Below, piece after piece: positions 54,803 through 64,000 of a stretch of DNA of 64,000 nt (the stretch's first letter is position 1; each line of letters begins with the position of its first letter). The stretch lies in contig CATOSD010000001.1 in the NCBI GenBank assembly GCA_951812395.1, positions 1,116,001-1,180,000 of the forward strand, written 5' to 3'. Source of the DNA: an uncultured Dehalococcoidia bacterium. GTDB lineage: Bacteria > Chloroflexota > Dehalococcoidia > Lucifugimonadales > CATOSD01. The translations under genes and the position numbers were made by a program. The notes below the pieces were generated by a model. It made no database searches. It worked only from the letters and a program-made list of their open reading frames with translations, and was not told the origin of the DNA.

Positions 54803-55380
54803 GGTCCGACGTGGGTGCGGTGGACGAGGTGTTGGGCGAGTCGTTCGAAGGTGTATTGGTGAGTGACTTCTACGTCGCGTATAGCCTTACCGTGGCCTCA
54901 AGCAACGCTGCTGGGCGCACCTGTTGCGGGACATCCGTGAAATCGAGGCGTTGTACCCGCAGGACGCCGGCCTGTCCCGTTGGGCCAAATCCGTGCGTCG
55001 GCTCTACGTCAGGGCCAAGGCCGGCGCGCTGCTGGCGACCCGCGGCCGGCTGGCCATGGTGAGGCGAATGCTGTCGATGTGTCGTCCCGTCTTGAATGAC
55101 CCATTGGCGCCGCAATCCAAGCTCTGCCGTCGCATAGAACGGTTCATCAAGGAGCTGTTCGTCTGCTCCTCGCATGCTCAGGTGCCGCCCGATAACAACG
55201 CGGCCGAACGTAGCCTGCGCCACCCGGTGGTCAGCCGAAAGGTCAGTGGCAGCACTCGCTCGCCCCAGGGCACCGACAGCAGGATGGCGCTGGCATCCCT
55301 CTTTGGCTCAGGCGCGCCAATGGCCTTGACCCCCTCTCACAATGCCAAAGGATGCTCATTTCCCCTCAAGTCTGAACAGT
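54803..55380 (+). pseudogene. IS66-family transposase fragment
   Basis: C-terminal half only: 'VDEVLGESFEGVLVSDFYVAYS' (second Asp), a one-base deletion near 54889, then 'PYRGLKQRCWAHLLRDIREI', 'SRWAKSVRRLYVRAKAGALL' and the catalytic Glu in 'PPDNNAAERSLRHPVVSRK'. The N-terminal half with the first Asp is absent, and the right end decays after 'TDSRMALASLFGSG'. It abuts the end of the IS481-like remnant. Confidence 0.85.
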
Positions 55381-55439
55381 TACTTGCGGACAGGGTTCAA
55401 GATTGGTTGCTACGCTATCACTTGCGACCGGAGAAGGTT

Positions 55440-55982
55440 CAGGTTCTTCGAACGTGTAGTTGTCTGTATCGACGGGTTCAACTTCTACTACGGCCTCAGA
55501 TCTAGAGGCTGGTAGCGCTACTACTAACTCAATACTCGCCGACTGTCCGAGAATCTGCTGACACCTAGGCTAGTCTTGACGGCAGTCCGCTGTTTCACAG
55601 CCCGGATATCACCTGAGGCGGGCGACCCGGACAAGCCGGCGGGGCAGAGCATGTACCTAGAGGTATTGTCCACCCTTCCAGACTTGCGAATCCATTACAG
55701 GTACTATGTGGCCAGGGAGCAACGATGTCCGAACTGTGGAGCGACTCGGAGGACATAGATGAGAAGATGACCGATGTGAACATCGCTGTGGAGTTGTTTG
55801 GCGACGCCCATGACGATTTGTTCGATACGGCGATCATCGTATCAAGGGATGGCGACCTAGCACCGCTTAAATCTGATGTTGCTGTGCATATTCCATACAT
55901 ATTGGCCGGAAGTTTCAGCCTTGCCGCCTACTCACCATCTCCAAGGTTTACCGTCCACGAGTACGTGGGCTTTTCGTGTTGA
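55440..55982 (+). pseudogene. NYN-domain (PIN-like) nuclease, fragmented
   Basis: Pieces in different frames: 'VVVCIDGFNFYYGLRSRGW' (first Asp of the NYN domain, then TAG), 'RCFTARISPEAGDPDKPAG' and 'MYLEVLSTLPDLRIHYRYYV', then 'DEKMTDVNIAVELFGDAHDDLFDTAIIVSRDGDLAP' (in part), which holds the later Asp residues. The order matches NYN proteins of mobile or stress-related loci. At least two frame breaks and a stop. Confidence 0.75.
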
Positions 55983-57080
55983 TTGAGAAATGGGGATGTT
56001 GTAAACGATGGTGGCCATGCCGGGCTTTACTTCTATCTCTATGGCGAAGGACCGAACGAAAGCCTTGGTCTCGGTCAATTCGCCGGCCTTGAGACATTCA
56101 CTCAGATCCGCCGCGAATGCAGGGGTAGCATCCGCGCTGTCGATAATGTCTCGGCGCTCCGCGAGCATCGCCCTCGCATTCTCGGCAGCGACTTCCAACC
56201 TCTCCTTGCGCTCCCTGTGCTCCCTGTTGCGCTCGGCTGCGTCACTCATTTCAATGTCAGTCTTCTCGATTACCTGCCAGATGTCGCCCAGCCGGCGCTT
56301 CACGTCGTGAAGTTGCTCCTCGATGACCTTCAGTCTCTTTCGCTGCTCATGAGCCACGCCGTCCATCTCCTCATCCACGATCCTCACCAGGTCCCGGATG
56401 TTGCTCTCGGTCAGGATGTTTTTCCTGATATTGCCTACAATCAATCTCTCGAATCGCTTCGAGTTCAGCCTCGGAGTCTTGCAAGCATCGCTGCCCTTCT
56501 CTAGCAAAGACTGGCAGACGTGGTAGGTGTGTATTCCACTCTTGGCCGCGTGAGCGGAAAGGACATCGCCGCATGACCCGCACTTCGCGAGTCCGCTGAG
56601 CAGGTATGGGCTCGATGCCCGTCACGGGTGGACGGTCTTCGGTGATTTCGAGCGCATGATATTCGTGACCCTTCCAAAATCCTGAATGGAGACCAAAGCA
56701 GGAAAGGCATCCTGCACACGGACGGGCGGAGCGCCGTCCTTCGCTCTAGTTCGCCAAACCAGGGCGCCGGTGTAAACCTCGTTGCCAAGAACTCGGCGCA
56801 CTGAAGTCTTCAGCCATCGCTTCCCATTGGGGCTGTCTATCCCCTCTACATTGAGAATCCTTGCTGTATCCAACGATCTCTTTCCCTCCAGGGCCATCCT
56901 GAACATACGCCGGACCACTGCGTCCGCAGAAGGGTCTAAGGAAACTCTGGACAACCCTACGGCGAGGCGACTGTCGGGACGTGTGGGCTGTGAGAGGCCT
57001 TGTTCCGCAGCATTGCCGTGTTTTGGGGCCAATTCGCGGCGATTCAGGGCCTGTGTACGTCGATGTAGCCCTTGTCTATT
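55932..57080 (-). pseudogene. large serine recombinase, C-terminal remnant
   Basis: Minus strand: the recombinase domain 'DAVVRRMFRMALEGKRSLDTARILNVEGI' (in part) with 'SVRRVLGNEVYTGALVW'; then, after a frame break near 56622, the zinc ribbon 'GLAKCGSCGDVLSAHAAKSG' with 'YHVCQSLLEKGSDACKTPRL'; then a long coiled-coil ('EEQLHDVKRRLGDIWQVIEK') and C-terminal strand region. The N-terminal resolvase domain with the catalytic Ser is missing, cut by the adjacent IS5 remnant. It implies an integrated element once lay here. Confidence 0.82.
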
Positions 57081-57125
57081 GGGCCGGGGCAGATCTTGGG
57101 CGCACTGAGGCCCCCGGTGTCGGGT

Positions 57126-58117
57126 TCAGCAAGCCATTGTTCGCTGTGCCCGCCTCAGGTTGGATAGCGCCACCAGCAACAAAAGGCGTTCGGTGTTCTT
57201 GGCCTGACACCGGTAACTCAACCTGGCGTAGCCGAAGACGCCTTTCACGTCCGATAAGGTATGCCCCACTCTGGCTCGTATCGATGACTTCACGTTCTCC
57301 GTTATCGCCCCGGCACTGCCAGGCTCCAACTTCCGCCGCTGCCCCGCCCTCATCGCCACATACCACGCCGCCGCATTCCCCCGATTCTCCTCCCGCCAGT
57401 CCACCCCTATGTACCCCACATCCCCCCATATCGCCCGCTCCTCACCGTGCAACACCCTGTTCGCCTGCGTTACGTCATGGACGTTTGCGGCCGTAGTCGC
57501 CATGCTGTGCACAAGCCCACTGTCAGCGTCCACCCCGATGCGCAGCTTCATGCCGAAGTGGTACTGGCGACTCTTCTTCATCTGGCGCGTCTCGGGGTCG
57601 CGCCGATTCTGTTTGGTCTTGGTTGGCGACGGCGCCGTTATGACGGTGGCGTCTATTATGCTCCTCTGCTTCAGCATCGCGCCCCGCTCCTCCAAGTGGC
57701 CTTTGATCTCCTCGAACAGCCCCTGTCCCAATTCTTGCTTCTCCAGCAGGCGCCGAAAGTTCAGAGCCTGCCGAATAGGATGGAGCTCTCGTCAAGTATG
57801 CCTTCCGACAGCCTCAGACCCGCGAACCGCCGCGCCAACTCGGCCTCTTAAAGTAGAGCCTGCCCCCGTGAGCACGGGGTCTTCCATGGCCGAATCGCTC
57901 AGGCTGTAGGTCACCTGCACAACGTGAACCCGCAGCAACACCGGCAGAGGGTAGGGTCTGCGGCCTCTACCCTCTTTGGGCTAGTGGGGCACAATGCGTT
58001 GTCCCAGTCTCACCCAGGGCGCCAGGAGCCTTAATCTGCTCCAGAAACCTCTCCCTGCGCGTCTTGTGTCGCTTGTGCTGGTAGTCGAGATCGGCGAATC
58101 TGGGCTGGTCAGCCATG
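57126..58117 (-). pseudogene. IS5-family transposase, degenerate (different from the one at 26 kb)
   Basis: The minus-strand start (58117) gives 'MADQPRFADLDYQHKRHKTR' and soon a stop. The middle is scrambled by frameshifts. An open frame 57731-57126 keeps 'FEEIKGHLEERGAMLKQRSIIDATVITAPSPTKTKQ' (in part; first Asp), 'YHFGMKLRIGVDADSGLVHS', 'GDVGYIGVDWREEN' (second Asp) and 'ARVGHTLSDVKGVFGYARLSYR' (the Glu position is not clear: 'RVEHPF' is expected, 'RVGHTL' is seen). Inactive. Confidence 0.82.
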
Positions 58118-58218
58118 GCATCCTCCTATGCAGTAGGCTTGCTCAGCCCCCATTACGCCACCATTAACAAGGCCCCGACCTATACAGACTTGTTCAGATC
58201 TTCCTAAAGTATGATCCT

Positions 58219-59301
58219 ATGAGGAGGACATACGAAGACATGCCTGCTCTCACGTTCAAGGTGGAGCTGAACGAGTCTGAGCGGAGACATTTCAAGCGAG
58301 CGCTGGTGCTGCTGAAGGCAGACTAAGGATTGAGCGACCTTGACATCGCCAGCGGACTATTGCTATACGCCTCCACTGTGGGACGTGAGCGCCCGCGGTT
58401 TGTGAAGGAGGGGATAGACAGCGCGCTCAATGAGCGTCCGCGACCGGGACAGAAGCGCAAGTTGGACGGCATACAGGAAGCGCATCTGATAGCCATCGTA
58501 TGCGGGGACGCACCCGATGGCCACGCGGACTGGACTCTGCAACTGCTTGCCGACAAGGTGGTGTCGATGGGGTTTGCCGAGAGCATCTCCCTCGAGACCG
58601 TGCGCGAGACACTCAAGTAAAACGAACTCAAGCCGTTGAACAAAGGGGAATGGCGCATCCCCGAGGTGAGCGGGGAGTTCGTGGCTCGGTTGGAGGACGT
58701 GCTGGACCTGTATCACGAAGTCTATGCCCCGGACCATTCCGTGGTCTGTTTCGACGAGACCTCCAGGCAACTGGCGGCCGATAAGAGGCCGTCCATCGGG
58801 CCCAAGCCGAGTCGGGCTCAAAGATATGACTACGAGAGTAAGTGGAACGGGAGGCGAAACCTGTTCATGCTCTGTGAGCCGAAAGCTGGCTGGAGGCATG
58901 TTGAGGTGTCCGAGCGACGTACTGCCTTGAACTTGGCTCATCAGATGAGGTGGCTGGTTGATGAGGCATACCCTCACACCGAGACGATGCGTCTGGTGCT
59001 GGGCAATCTCAACACTCACAAGCTAGGTTTGTTGTACGATGCCTTCGACCCAGCCGAAGTGCGTCGCATCGCCAAGCGCCTGGAGTTTCACTACATCCCA
59101 GTACACGGCAGTTGGCTGAACATGGCCTAGGTAGACTTGAGCGCCTTCAGCAACCAGTGCCTCAACCGCTGAATCAGCGACGAAGTGGTGCTGAAACGGG
59201 AGGTCTCAGCGCTGGAACACGAGCGTAACCAGGCTGCCGCCATGATAGACTGTCGTTTCTCCACTCAACACGCTCGCACTAGACTTCAACATGTCCATCC
59301 A
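58219..59301 (+). pseudogene. IS630-family transposase with four in-frame stop codons
   Basis: One continuous frame with TAA 58324, TAA 58618, TAG 59128 and TGA 59170. It reads 'MRRTYEDMPALTFKVELNES', 'GLSDLDIASGLLLYASTVGRERPRFVKEG' (in part; HTH region), 'DHSVVCFDETSRQLAADKRP' (first Asp), 'MRLVLGNLNTHKLGLLYDAF' (the family DNLNTH Asp is now Gly) and 'FHYIPVHGSWLNMA', where the catalytic Glu codon is the TAG. Inactive; no frameshift is needed anywhere. Confidence 0.88.
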
Positions 59302-59533
59302 TTAGATTCAGATCAAAGCGGTGCTGGTGGGTCATTTCTGCACCCGTGATGACGTTCGATTACCCACACGCCCAGCCCGATGGGTTTTCTCAACAAACTA
59401 TGTGAGCGGCCCGCCGATGAACGGCCGTTTCTGATTCTCGTTGTCGGTTACCGGGCAGATGACGCGGTTGTTCCCAAAAGACCCAAGAGACCGCAAACGG
59501 AGTTAGCCTCATCCATATGAAGGAGACCAGTTG
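59302..59533. other. gap after the IS630 remnant
   Basis: Contains the IS630 right end and the leader of the amidohydrolase gene (AAGGAGACC at 59519-59527). No gene or clear promoter seen. Confidence 0.4.
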
Positions 59534-60622
59534 ATGATTATCGATTCTCATGCTCACGCCTTTCCCTCTATGGGTAGCTCTTCCGGGCACCGGGACACTC
59601 AAGAGCACATGCGCTGGGTTCAGCACTCGATGAGGTTCCATCATCAGCCCGTGCGTCGAGTGGACGACAACTCCATCTTTCGTGGTCAGACCCTGTATGA
59701 TGGCATAGACCCGACGCTAAACGGCCTAACGGATGTCAATTATCGTGGCGGCGACTACGGCAAATTCATCTGGACAGTGGATGGAACCGACTACTCGCAA
59801 CAGTACCTCCCGCCTACGCTGACCAATCTGGCCGCGCCTCCTGAGTTGATGGTTGCCCAGATGGACTACGCAGGCGTGGACAAAGCGGTGCTACAGACCG
59901 GACATGCCTATGGGCGATTGAATCGATACCTGGCAAATGCTGTCCGGAAGTTCCCCCACTACTTCTGGGGGCTAGCCATGGTAGACGAATGGAAGGCCGA
60001 CCACACGAGCCAGATACGCACACTTGACCGTGCTATCGATGAGTTGGGGCTTCATGGCTTGTGGTTCCAGTCCAGCAACCTCCGTCTGCACAACCGCACC
60101 GAGACCATAGACCACCCTGCGTTCTATCCATTCTGGGACCACGTCCGTGAGAAGGGGATACCAGTTTACTGGATGGTGTCTTCAATAGAGCCCAGCCGAG
60201 AGGCGTTCATGGCGGAACATGCGGCGTTTGACCGGTGGATACAGCGTTATCCGGAGATTCCGGTGATGTACACTCATGGCTTGCCGCTTTCGAGGTTCAT
60301 GGAGGATAGGAAGATTTCCATTCCCGAGGAGGCGTGGAAGCCTCTGGATTCTCCAAACGTCATGATTGAGATACTCATACCAATTTTCCAGGGGGGCATC
60401 TGGGAGTATCCGTACGTGGAGGGCCAACCCATCGTTCGCGAGTATTACGAGCGGTTCGGGCCAGACAAGCTAGCGTGGGGATCTGACATGCCAAACGTGG
60501 AGCGTAACTGCACTTACAGGCAGTCCCTGGACTACCTGAGGATTCATTACGACTTTATACGACCGGAAGACATGGCCAAGATTTGCGGGGATAACGTAGC
60601 GCGACTGTTTGGCGCTCGGTAG
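59534..60622 (+). CDS. amidohydrolase family (amidohydrolase_2-like) protein
   Basis: The ~362-residue TIM-barrel protein begins 'MIIDSHAHAFPSMGSSS' (HxH metal site). It continues 'MVAQMDYAGVDKAVLQTGHA', 'FYPFWDHVREKGIPVYWMVS' and ends with 'LAWGSDMPNVERNCTYRQSL' (metal Asp) and 'KICGDNVARLFG', the typical end of the family. Members hydrolyse or decarboxylate small acids and lactones. AAGGAG precedes ATG 59534. It converges with the enolase-superfamily gene (13 bp between stops). Confidence 0.92.
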   Translation: MIIDSHAHAFPSMGSSSGHRDTQEHMRWVQHSMRFHHQPVRRVDDNSIFRGQTLYDGIDPTLNGLTDVNYRGGDYGKFIWTVDGTDYSQQYLPPTLTNLAAPPELMVAQMDYAGVDKAVLQTGHAYGRLNRYLANAVRKFPHYFWGLAMVDEWKADHTSQIRTLDRAIDELGLHGLWFQSSNLRLHNRTETIDHPAFYPFWDHVREKGIPVYWMVSSIEPSREAFMAEHAAFDRWIQRYPEIPVMYTHGLPLSRFMEDRKISIPEEAWKPLDSPNVMIEILIPIFQGGIWEYPYVEGQPIVREYYERFGPDKLAWGSDMPNVERNCTYRQSLDYLRIHYDFIRPEDMAKICGDNVARLFGAR

Positions 60623-60635
60623 GCGAATAGCGGAC

Positions 60636-61712
60636 CTATGCGACCATGTGTTCCTTGACAAAAGCCTCGTTCAGGCTCAGACCAACTCCGGGCCTTTCCG
60701 TCATTTCTACACAACTGCTCTTTATGACAAACGGCGGGTCGTATAGTCTCGTCCTGATCTGGAAAGGCTCGGACTCCGGTTGTGCGGGCATCATCAGAAG
60801 GTTGGGGACTGCCGCCGCCAGGTGGCAGGTGTACTCCGGGTGTTGGCTGCTGTGAGGCGCTACGTACACGTGAAAGGCATTGCACAGGGCAGCTATGCGT
60901 AGGTAGCCCGTGTAGCCTCCCGCTTGAAACAGGTTGGACTGGATCACCTGCACTCCTCCCTCAGTGATAAGGCGACGCACTCCGTAAAGCGTGCCTTCTC
61001 CCTCGCCAGCGGCCAGCAGGCAGTCTGTCTGCTCCCTCACCATGCGCAGAAAACCTGTCTCATCGTCCATGCGCACCGGCTCCTCAATCAAGTAAACATC
61101 ATGCTCCTGGAACCTGCGAATCATCTCCGAGGCCAACCGGCCATCCCAGTGACGCCAGACATCTACCATCAGCTTCTTGTGGGGTCCTAGCGCCTCGCGA
61201 GACATTCTGACCTTTTCCAGAGCCACCTCCGTATCTGCGGTCGTCAGATGAATCTTCACGGCCTCGTAACCAAGATCAGAGTGGGTCTTGACTAGCTGAG
61301 CCACCGTTTCAGCGTCCTGGTCTACGTAGCCTATCCCGTCGGCGTAAACGGGCACTACGCTCCGATGACCGCCCAGGAGCCGCCACACAGGCATCCCGCA
61401 GGATTGACCAAGCAGGTCCCACAGTGCTACGTCGATTGCGCCTATGGATTCCATGGCAGCCCGGCCCGGCCCTCGAAAACGCCAGACATGCTCGTACATG
61501 CGCTGCCAATGGTGGGAGACCATCCTGGCATCCTGGCCCAGCAGAAGCGGTTGTAGCTCACAAGCGATGATGTCAAGGTCGCCGCCACGAGCCATACCGA
61601 CCAGGCCGTCGTCGGTGTGGACGCGCACGATGATCCAGTCCCTGACCTCGTCCAGTTCTGGAGGCCCCCAAGGCACCCGAAGGCGGAAAGTCTCTATTCT
61701 TTCAATACGCAT
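60636..61712 (-). CDS. mandelate racemase/muconate lactonizing enzyme family protein (enolase superfamily)
   Basis: A 358-residue enzyme with the capping domain ('MRIERIETFRLRVPWGPPEL') and barrel. 'GYEAVKIHLTTADTEVALEK' carries a KxH motif, 'HKKLMVDVWRHWD' the first metal Asp, 'DVYLIEEPVRMDDE' the first Glu, 'LLAAGEGEGTLYG' the second, and 'VYVAPHSSQHPEYTCHLAAA' a His at the barrel end. It abstracts an alpha proton from a carboxylate; dehydration of a sugar acid is the commonest role. The substrate is not predictable from what is visible. Confidence 0.93.
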   Translation of the reverse strand: MRIERIETFRLRVPWGPPELDEVRDWIIVRVHTDDGLVGMARGGDLDIIACELQPLLLGQDARMVSHHWQRMYEHVWRFRGPGRAAMESIGAIDVALWDLLGQSCGMPVWRLLGGHRSVVPVYADGIGYVDQDAETVAQLVKTHSDLGYEAVKIHLTTADTEVALEKVRMSREALGPHKKLMVDVWRHWDGRLASEMIRRFQEHDVYLIEEPVRMDDETGFLRMVREQTDCLLAAGEGEGTLYGVRRLITEGGVQVIQSNLFQAGGYTGYLRIAALCNAFHVYVAPHSSQHPEYTCHLAAAVPNLLMMPAQPESEPFQIRTRLYDPPFVIKSSCVEMTERPGVGLSLNEAFVKEHMVA

Positions 61713-62081
61713 CGCCTCATCTCCATATTGTTTACTCTGAATGACTGGGAAGCTGATGAGATTTCATCCAAGTAGAAAGCTCCGTTCGCTGCAACGCTTT
61801 GTTAAGCAACGGTTACCCCCCAATCGAACTCTTGCACTAGGAGATTGCGGCAAGTCTTGCCGGCGAGCCAGTATGGTATCTCCGAATGCGTAGGGAGAGG
61901 AAGGGTATTCCTCTCTGCCACTTCAACAGGACAGAAGGGGTTTCCCTTCCGTTGTATCTGGCCCTTAGAGAGGAACAAGGTCGGAGTCCCGACGAGTCTG
62001 GAAGTCTATGCGGACCGATTCTTCGGAGAGCCTGTCGAACCACGCGCCTCAGCAGTCCCGTACATCCGATTCAAAAGCGCC
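61713..62081. other. 369-bp intergenic gap
   Basis: No gene recognised on either strand. Contains a small hairpin-like GCGGCAAGTCTTGCCGGC (61846-61864 region) that could end the minus-strand DUF4392 transcript, and TTCGGAGAGCCTGTCGAA, similar to part of the 27-bp insert at 28960. Confidence 0.4.
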
Positions 62082-62936
62082 CTAGCCTACAGCGTGCTCC
62101 CCGACCACCTCATGAAGCCGGTCCAGTATATTGAGATTCTCTTCAAGGGTGTAACCGTCTACGGAGTATACGGTCGTCAGGAGGTTTCCGTCCACAGCGC
62201 CCCTGTCCACCATGCGCCTGATCAGATTGGCTTCCTCCTCCCTGGTGGGCAGCAGATTCTTGCCCGCGATGACAGATAGGGCAGCGGCCAGGCCATAGCC
62301 ACCCCAGTTGGAGACGCTGGCTACGACCAGGTGAGTGGTGGCTGTAACAGCCGGTTCCTTGGGCAGGGGTGGGTAATTGGGGATGACGCTCGCCAGCTTG
62401 CCCATGCCGATCTCGTTACCGCCGTCTCCCACTCCAACCGTGTCGAGATGCTCTGTGAACAGAAAGTCGGTGTAGGCGTTGTATGCCGCGATGTCCTGCC
62501 TTGGCGTGTTAAGGTGCTTACCGGTCTCGGTGACGCTGCACCTCTCGACAGCTATAACTACGGACGGCCTGTACTGCTCCAGGAGCTTTACAGCGAATTC
62601 GCGGCTCTCCTCCGCGTTGGTGATGGGGAACTCGACGATGTTGGCTCCTCCGGTTTCCGGCTCCAGGAAGGGTACAGTATGAAGGTCGCTGACATACACC
62701 ACCTTCCTATCCATGCCCTGAATGGCGCGGCCCACGGCCAGCGCGCCAGGAGGGCCATCGGTCTCAATGGTGTGAGGGACTACCTCGTAGAATCCTGTAA
62801 CTATGAAGACGGTTCCCGGTCTGTCGTAGATGAAACGAGCCGCCTCCATACAATAGTCGGCAGGCAAATGAGCGCGGAGGGCAGTCATGTTCCGCTTGTC
62901 GTGAAGCAGAACAACATCTTCAATAGTCAAACTCAC
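62082..62936 (-). CDS. DUF4392 domain protein (D-glutamate cyclase-like)
   Basis: A ~284-residue protein: 'CMEAARFIYDRPGTVFIVTGF', 'ETDGPPGALAVGRAIQGMDR', 'VVIAVERCSVTETGKHLNTPRQDI' (in part) and 'DTVGVGDGGNEIGMGKL', blocks of DUF4392. In mammals DUF4392 forms the C-terminal half of mitochondrial D-glutamate cyclase (D-glutamate to 5-oxo-D-proline). The start is a GTG at 62936 behind AGAGGAAG; the frame open to 63065 overlaps the upstream gene and is not protein-like there. It follows the DUF1445 gene by 11 bp. Confidence 0.87.
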   Translation of the reverse strand: MSLTIEDVVLLHDKRNMTALRAHLPADYCMEAARFIYDRPGTVFIVTGFYEVVPHTIETDGPPGALAVGRAIQGMDRKVVYVSDLHTVPFLEPETGGANIVEFPITNAEESREFAVKLLEQYRPSVVIAVERCSVTETGKHLNTPRQDIAAYNAYTDFLFTEHLDTVGVGDGGNEIGMGKLASVIPNYPPLPKEPAVTATTHLVVASVSNWGGYGLAAALSVIAGKNLLPTREEEANLIRRMVDRGAVDGNLLTTVYSVDGYTLEENLNILDRLHEVVGEHAVG

Positions 62937-62947
62937 GATTCTTCCTC

Positions 62948-63742
62948 TTACAGCACTGCCAGCTTCTGGTAGCGTTGGTCGGTGATGAACATGTGCCCCG
63001 CAGAGTGCGTAAGCATCATTCGCGGCTTGCTGCGCATAGCTGCGGCCTGAGGCGTGACCCCGCACCCCCAGAACACCGGGACCTCTCCATCCTTTAGCTC
63101 CACGACGTCACCGTAGTCGGGGCGATCTAGGTCCTGAATGCCTATCGCCGCAGGGTCTCCAATGTGGACGGGGGCTCCATGCAGTCCAGGAAATCTGGAG
63201 GTAGTCTGGACAACCCTGCTTACTTCGCTCCGTGGAATGGGCCACATCGAGACAACCATAGGGCCGGAGAAGATGCCCGCGGGTTTCGTTTCCAGGGTCG
63301 TGATATAGGTGGGGTCGCTTTTGCCTTCATCCAGGTGAGGCACGGGAATGCCAGCGTGAACCAGTGCCATCTGGAAGCTAAAGCTGCATCCCAACAAGAA
63401 CGACACCAGGTCGTCGCGCCAGAATTCCTGAATGTCGTCAACTTCGGCTACCATCTCGCCATGCTCGTAGACCAGGTACTTTGGGAGGTCCGTTCGCAGG
63501 TCTGCGCCAAGTGCGAGTTGTTTTGGCTCCACGCTGCCGGCTTCTACCACCTCAATCACGGGGCATGGCTGAGGGTTCCTCTGGCAGTACAGTAGGAAGT
63601 CAAAGGCGAGCTCTTTTGGCAAGACGGCGAGATTGGTTTGCACATAGCCTGGCGCCAGTCCAGGCGTTGGCTGACTCCACTCGCCGTTTCGGATGAGGCT
63701 GCGCAACTCCCCGGGTGACTTTGGGGCCGTTCTGGTCTGCAT
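62948..63742 (-). CDS. DUF1445 family putative hydro-lyase
   Basis: A ~264-residue protein with DUF1445 blocks: 'GLAPGYVQTNLAVLPKELAFDFLLYCQRNP' (in part), 'GADLRTDLPKYLVYEHGE', 'DLVSFLLGCSFSFQMALVHAGIP', 'FPGLHGAPVHIGDPAAIGIQDLDRPDYGD' (in part) and 'VFWGCGVTPQAAAM'. It corresponds to the N-terminal half of eukaryotic D-glutamate cyclase. ATG 63742 is preferred to 63751 because AAAGGTGAG lies at the right distance. Co-transcribed with the DUF4392 gene. Confidence 0.92.
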   Translation of the reverse strand: MQTRTAPKSPGELRSLIRNGEWSQPTPGLAPGYVQTNLAVLPKELAFDFLLYCQRNPQPCPVIEVVEAGSVEPKQLALGADLRTDLPKYLVYEHGEMVAEVDDIQEFWRDDLVSFLLGCSFSFQMALVHAGIPVPHLDEGKSDPTYITTLETKPAGIFSGPMVVSMWPIPRSEVSRVVQTTSRFPGLHGAPVHIGDPAAIGIQDLDRPDYGDVVELKDGEVPVFWGCGVTPQAAAMRSKPRMMLTHSAGHMFITDQRYQKLAVL

Positions 63743-63747
63743 TGCTC

Positions 63748-64000
63748 TCACCTTTGTGAATACCTGGGCTCAGCGAACTCAAGGAGACGGTCGACTGGGG
63801 CATTGTTGATAACCTGCGTTCTGCCGCTGGGCCATAGAATGGTGATCTCCTGTAGAACAGTCGCAGTTCCAACGCCGAACTCCAGTTCGATGCTGTCCAT
63901 CGACAGGTAACTCGAACCGGCGCGCACCTCCTGCACCTGGATGACAGGCCTATCTGCATCCTTGGGAGTAGTCTTCACATACACCCGTGCGCCGATGCCA
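63748..64000 (-). CDS. ASPIC/UnbV-domain protein, C-terminal part (gene continues beyond window)
   Basis: The minus-strand frame is open to the right edge and reads 'GIGARVYVKTTPKDADRPVI', 'SSYLSMDSIELEFGVG', 'VLQEITILWPSGRTQVINNA' and 'DRLLEFAEPR', the ASPIC/UnbV domain that ends many secreted FG-GAP (VCBS) repeat proteins. Repeats would lie outside the window. It ends just before the DUF1445 start. Confidence 0.85.
   Translation of the reverse strand, partial: GIGARVYVKTTPKDADRPVIQVQEVRAGSSYLSMDSIELEFGVGTATVLQEITILWPSGRTQVINNAPVDRLLEFAEPRYSQR

Overview
The window is high-GC bacterial DNA. Its gene content is a free-living heterotroph's: uvrA, mazG, ftsH, a MoxR/DUF58/VWA operon, a TIGR01906-type membrane protein, many small-molecule hydrolases, an enolase-superfamily enzyme, a molybdenum hydroxylase and DUF1445/DUF4392 proteins. 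This mix resembles Chloroflexota (Dehalococcoidia/SAR202-like) genomes. That placement is an inference from gene content; there is no rRNA or tRNA here to test it.

Layout. (1) 1-25.8 kb is mostly intact chromosome. It holds a GNAT fragment, a PPOX-fold protein, an SMP-30 lactonase, DUF3800, an amidase with a GatC-like partner, uvrA, mazG, a HEPN gene pair, ComB, an aldo/keto reductase, a CDF transporter, an amidohydrolase and a crotonase. A tight minus-strand operon follows (coiled-coil protein, ThiS/MoaD-like carrier, PIG-L deacetylase, DapA-like aldolase, alpha/beta hydrolase), then a FAD/2Fe-2S/Mo hydroxylase operon and a DHA2 efflux pump. (2) 25.8-29.5 kb holds an IS5 element with a probable -1 frameshift, a MerT-like membrane protein, a FlK-type thioesterase and a dead IS1380. 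(3) 30-37 kb holds ftsH, an HtrA-like protease and the MoxR/DUF58/VWA/VWA operon. (4) 37-49.3 kb is a type I restriction-modification island (hsdM, hsdS, hsdR). Toxin-antitoxin and DUF cassettes are inserted between the hsd genes, and the junctions carry extra copies of the hsdM 3' end and the hsdR 5' end. (5) 49.3-59.3 kb is a decayed mobile-DNA zone: a broken multi-HTH regulator, orphan lower-GC genes, an integrase-type transposase interrupted by an IS110 element, IS66, IS5 and IS630 remnants, a broken NYN nuclease and a serine-recombinase remnant. (6) 59.5-64 kb returns to metabolism: amidohydrolase, enolase-superfamily enzyme, separate DUF4392 and DUF1445 genes (the two halves of eukaryotic D-glutamate cyclase) and the end of an ASPIC/UnbV protein.

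Three things stand out. First, the hsd locus looks assembled from cassettes, each abutting a copied hsd gene end. Second, a 659-bp non-coding element with terminal inverted repeats occurs twice in opposite orientation (4613-5271 and 37000-37658), and a core motif from it recurs upstream of comB and ftsH. Third, at 10066-10841 a HEPN-like protein overlaps by 4 bp with an unrecognised partner, which could be an undescribed toxin-antitoxin pair.

Many accessory genes at 37-59 kb carry single-base frameshifts or nonsense codons while the flanking housekeeping genes are intact. This could be decay, or homopolymer error in the assembly; the sequence alone cannot separate the two.
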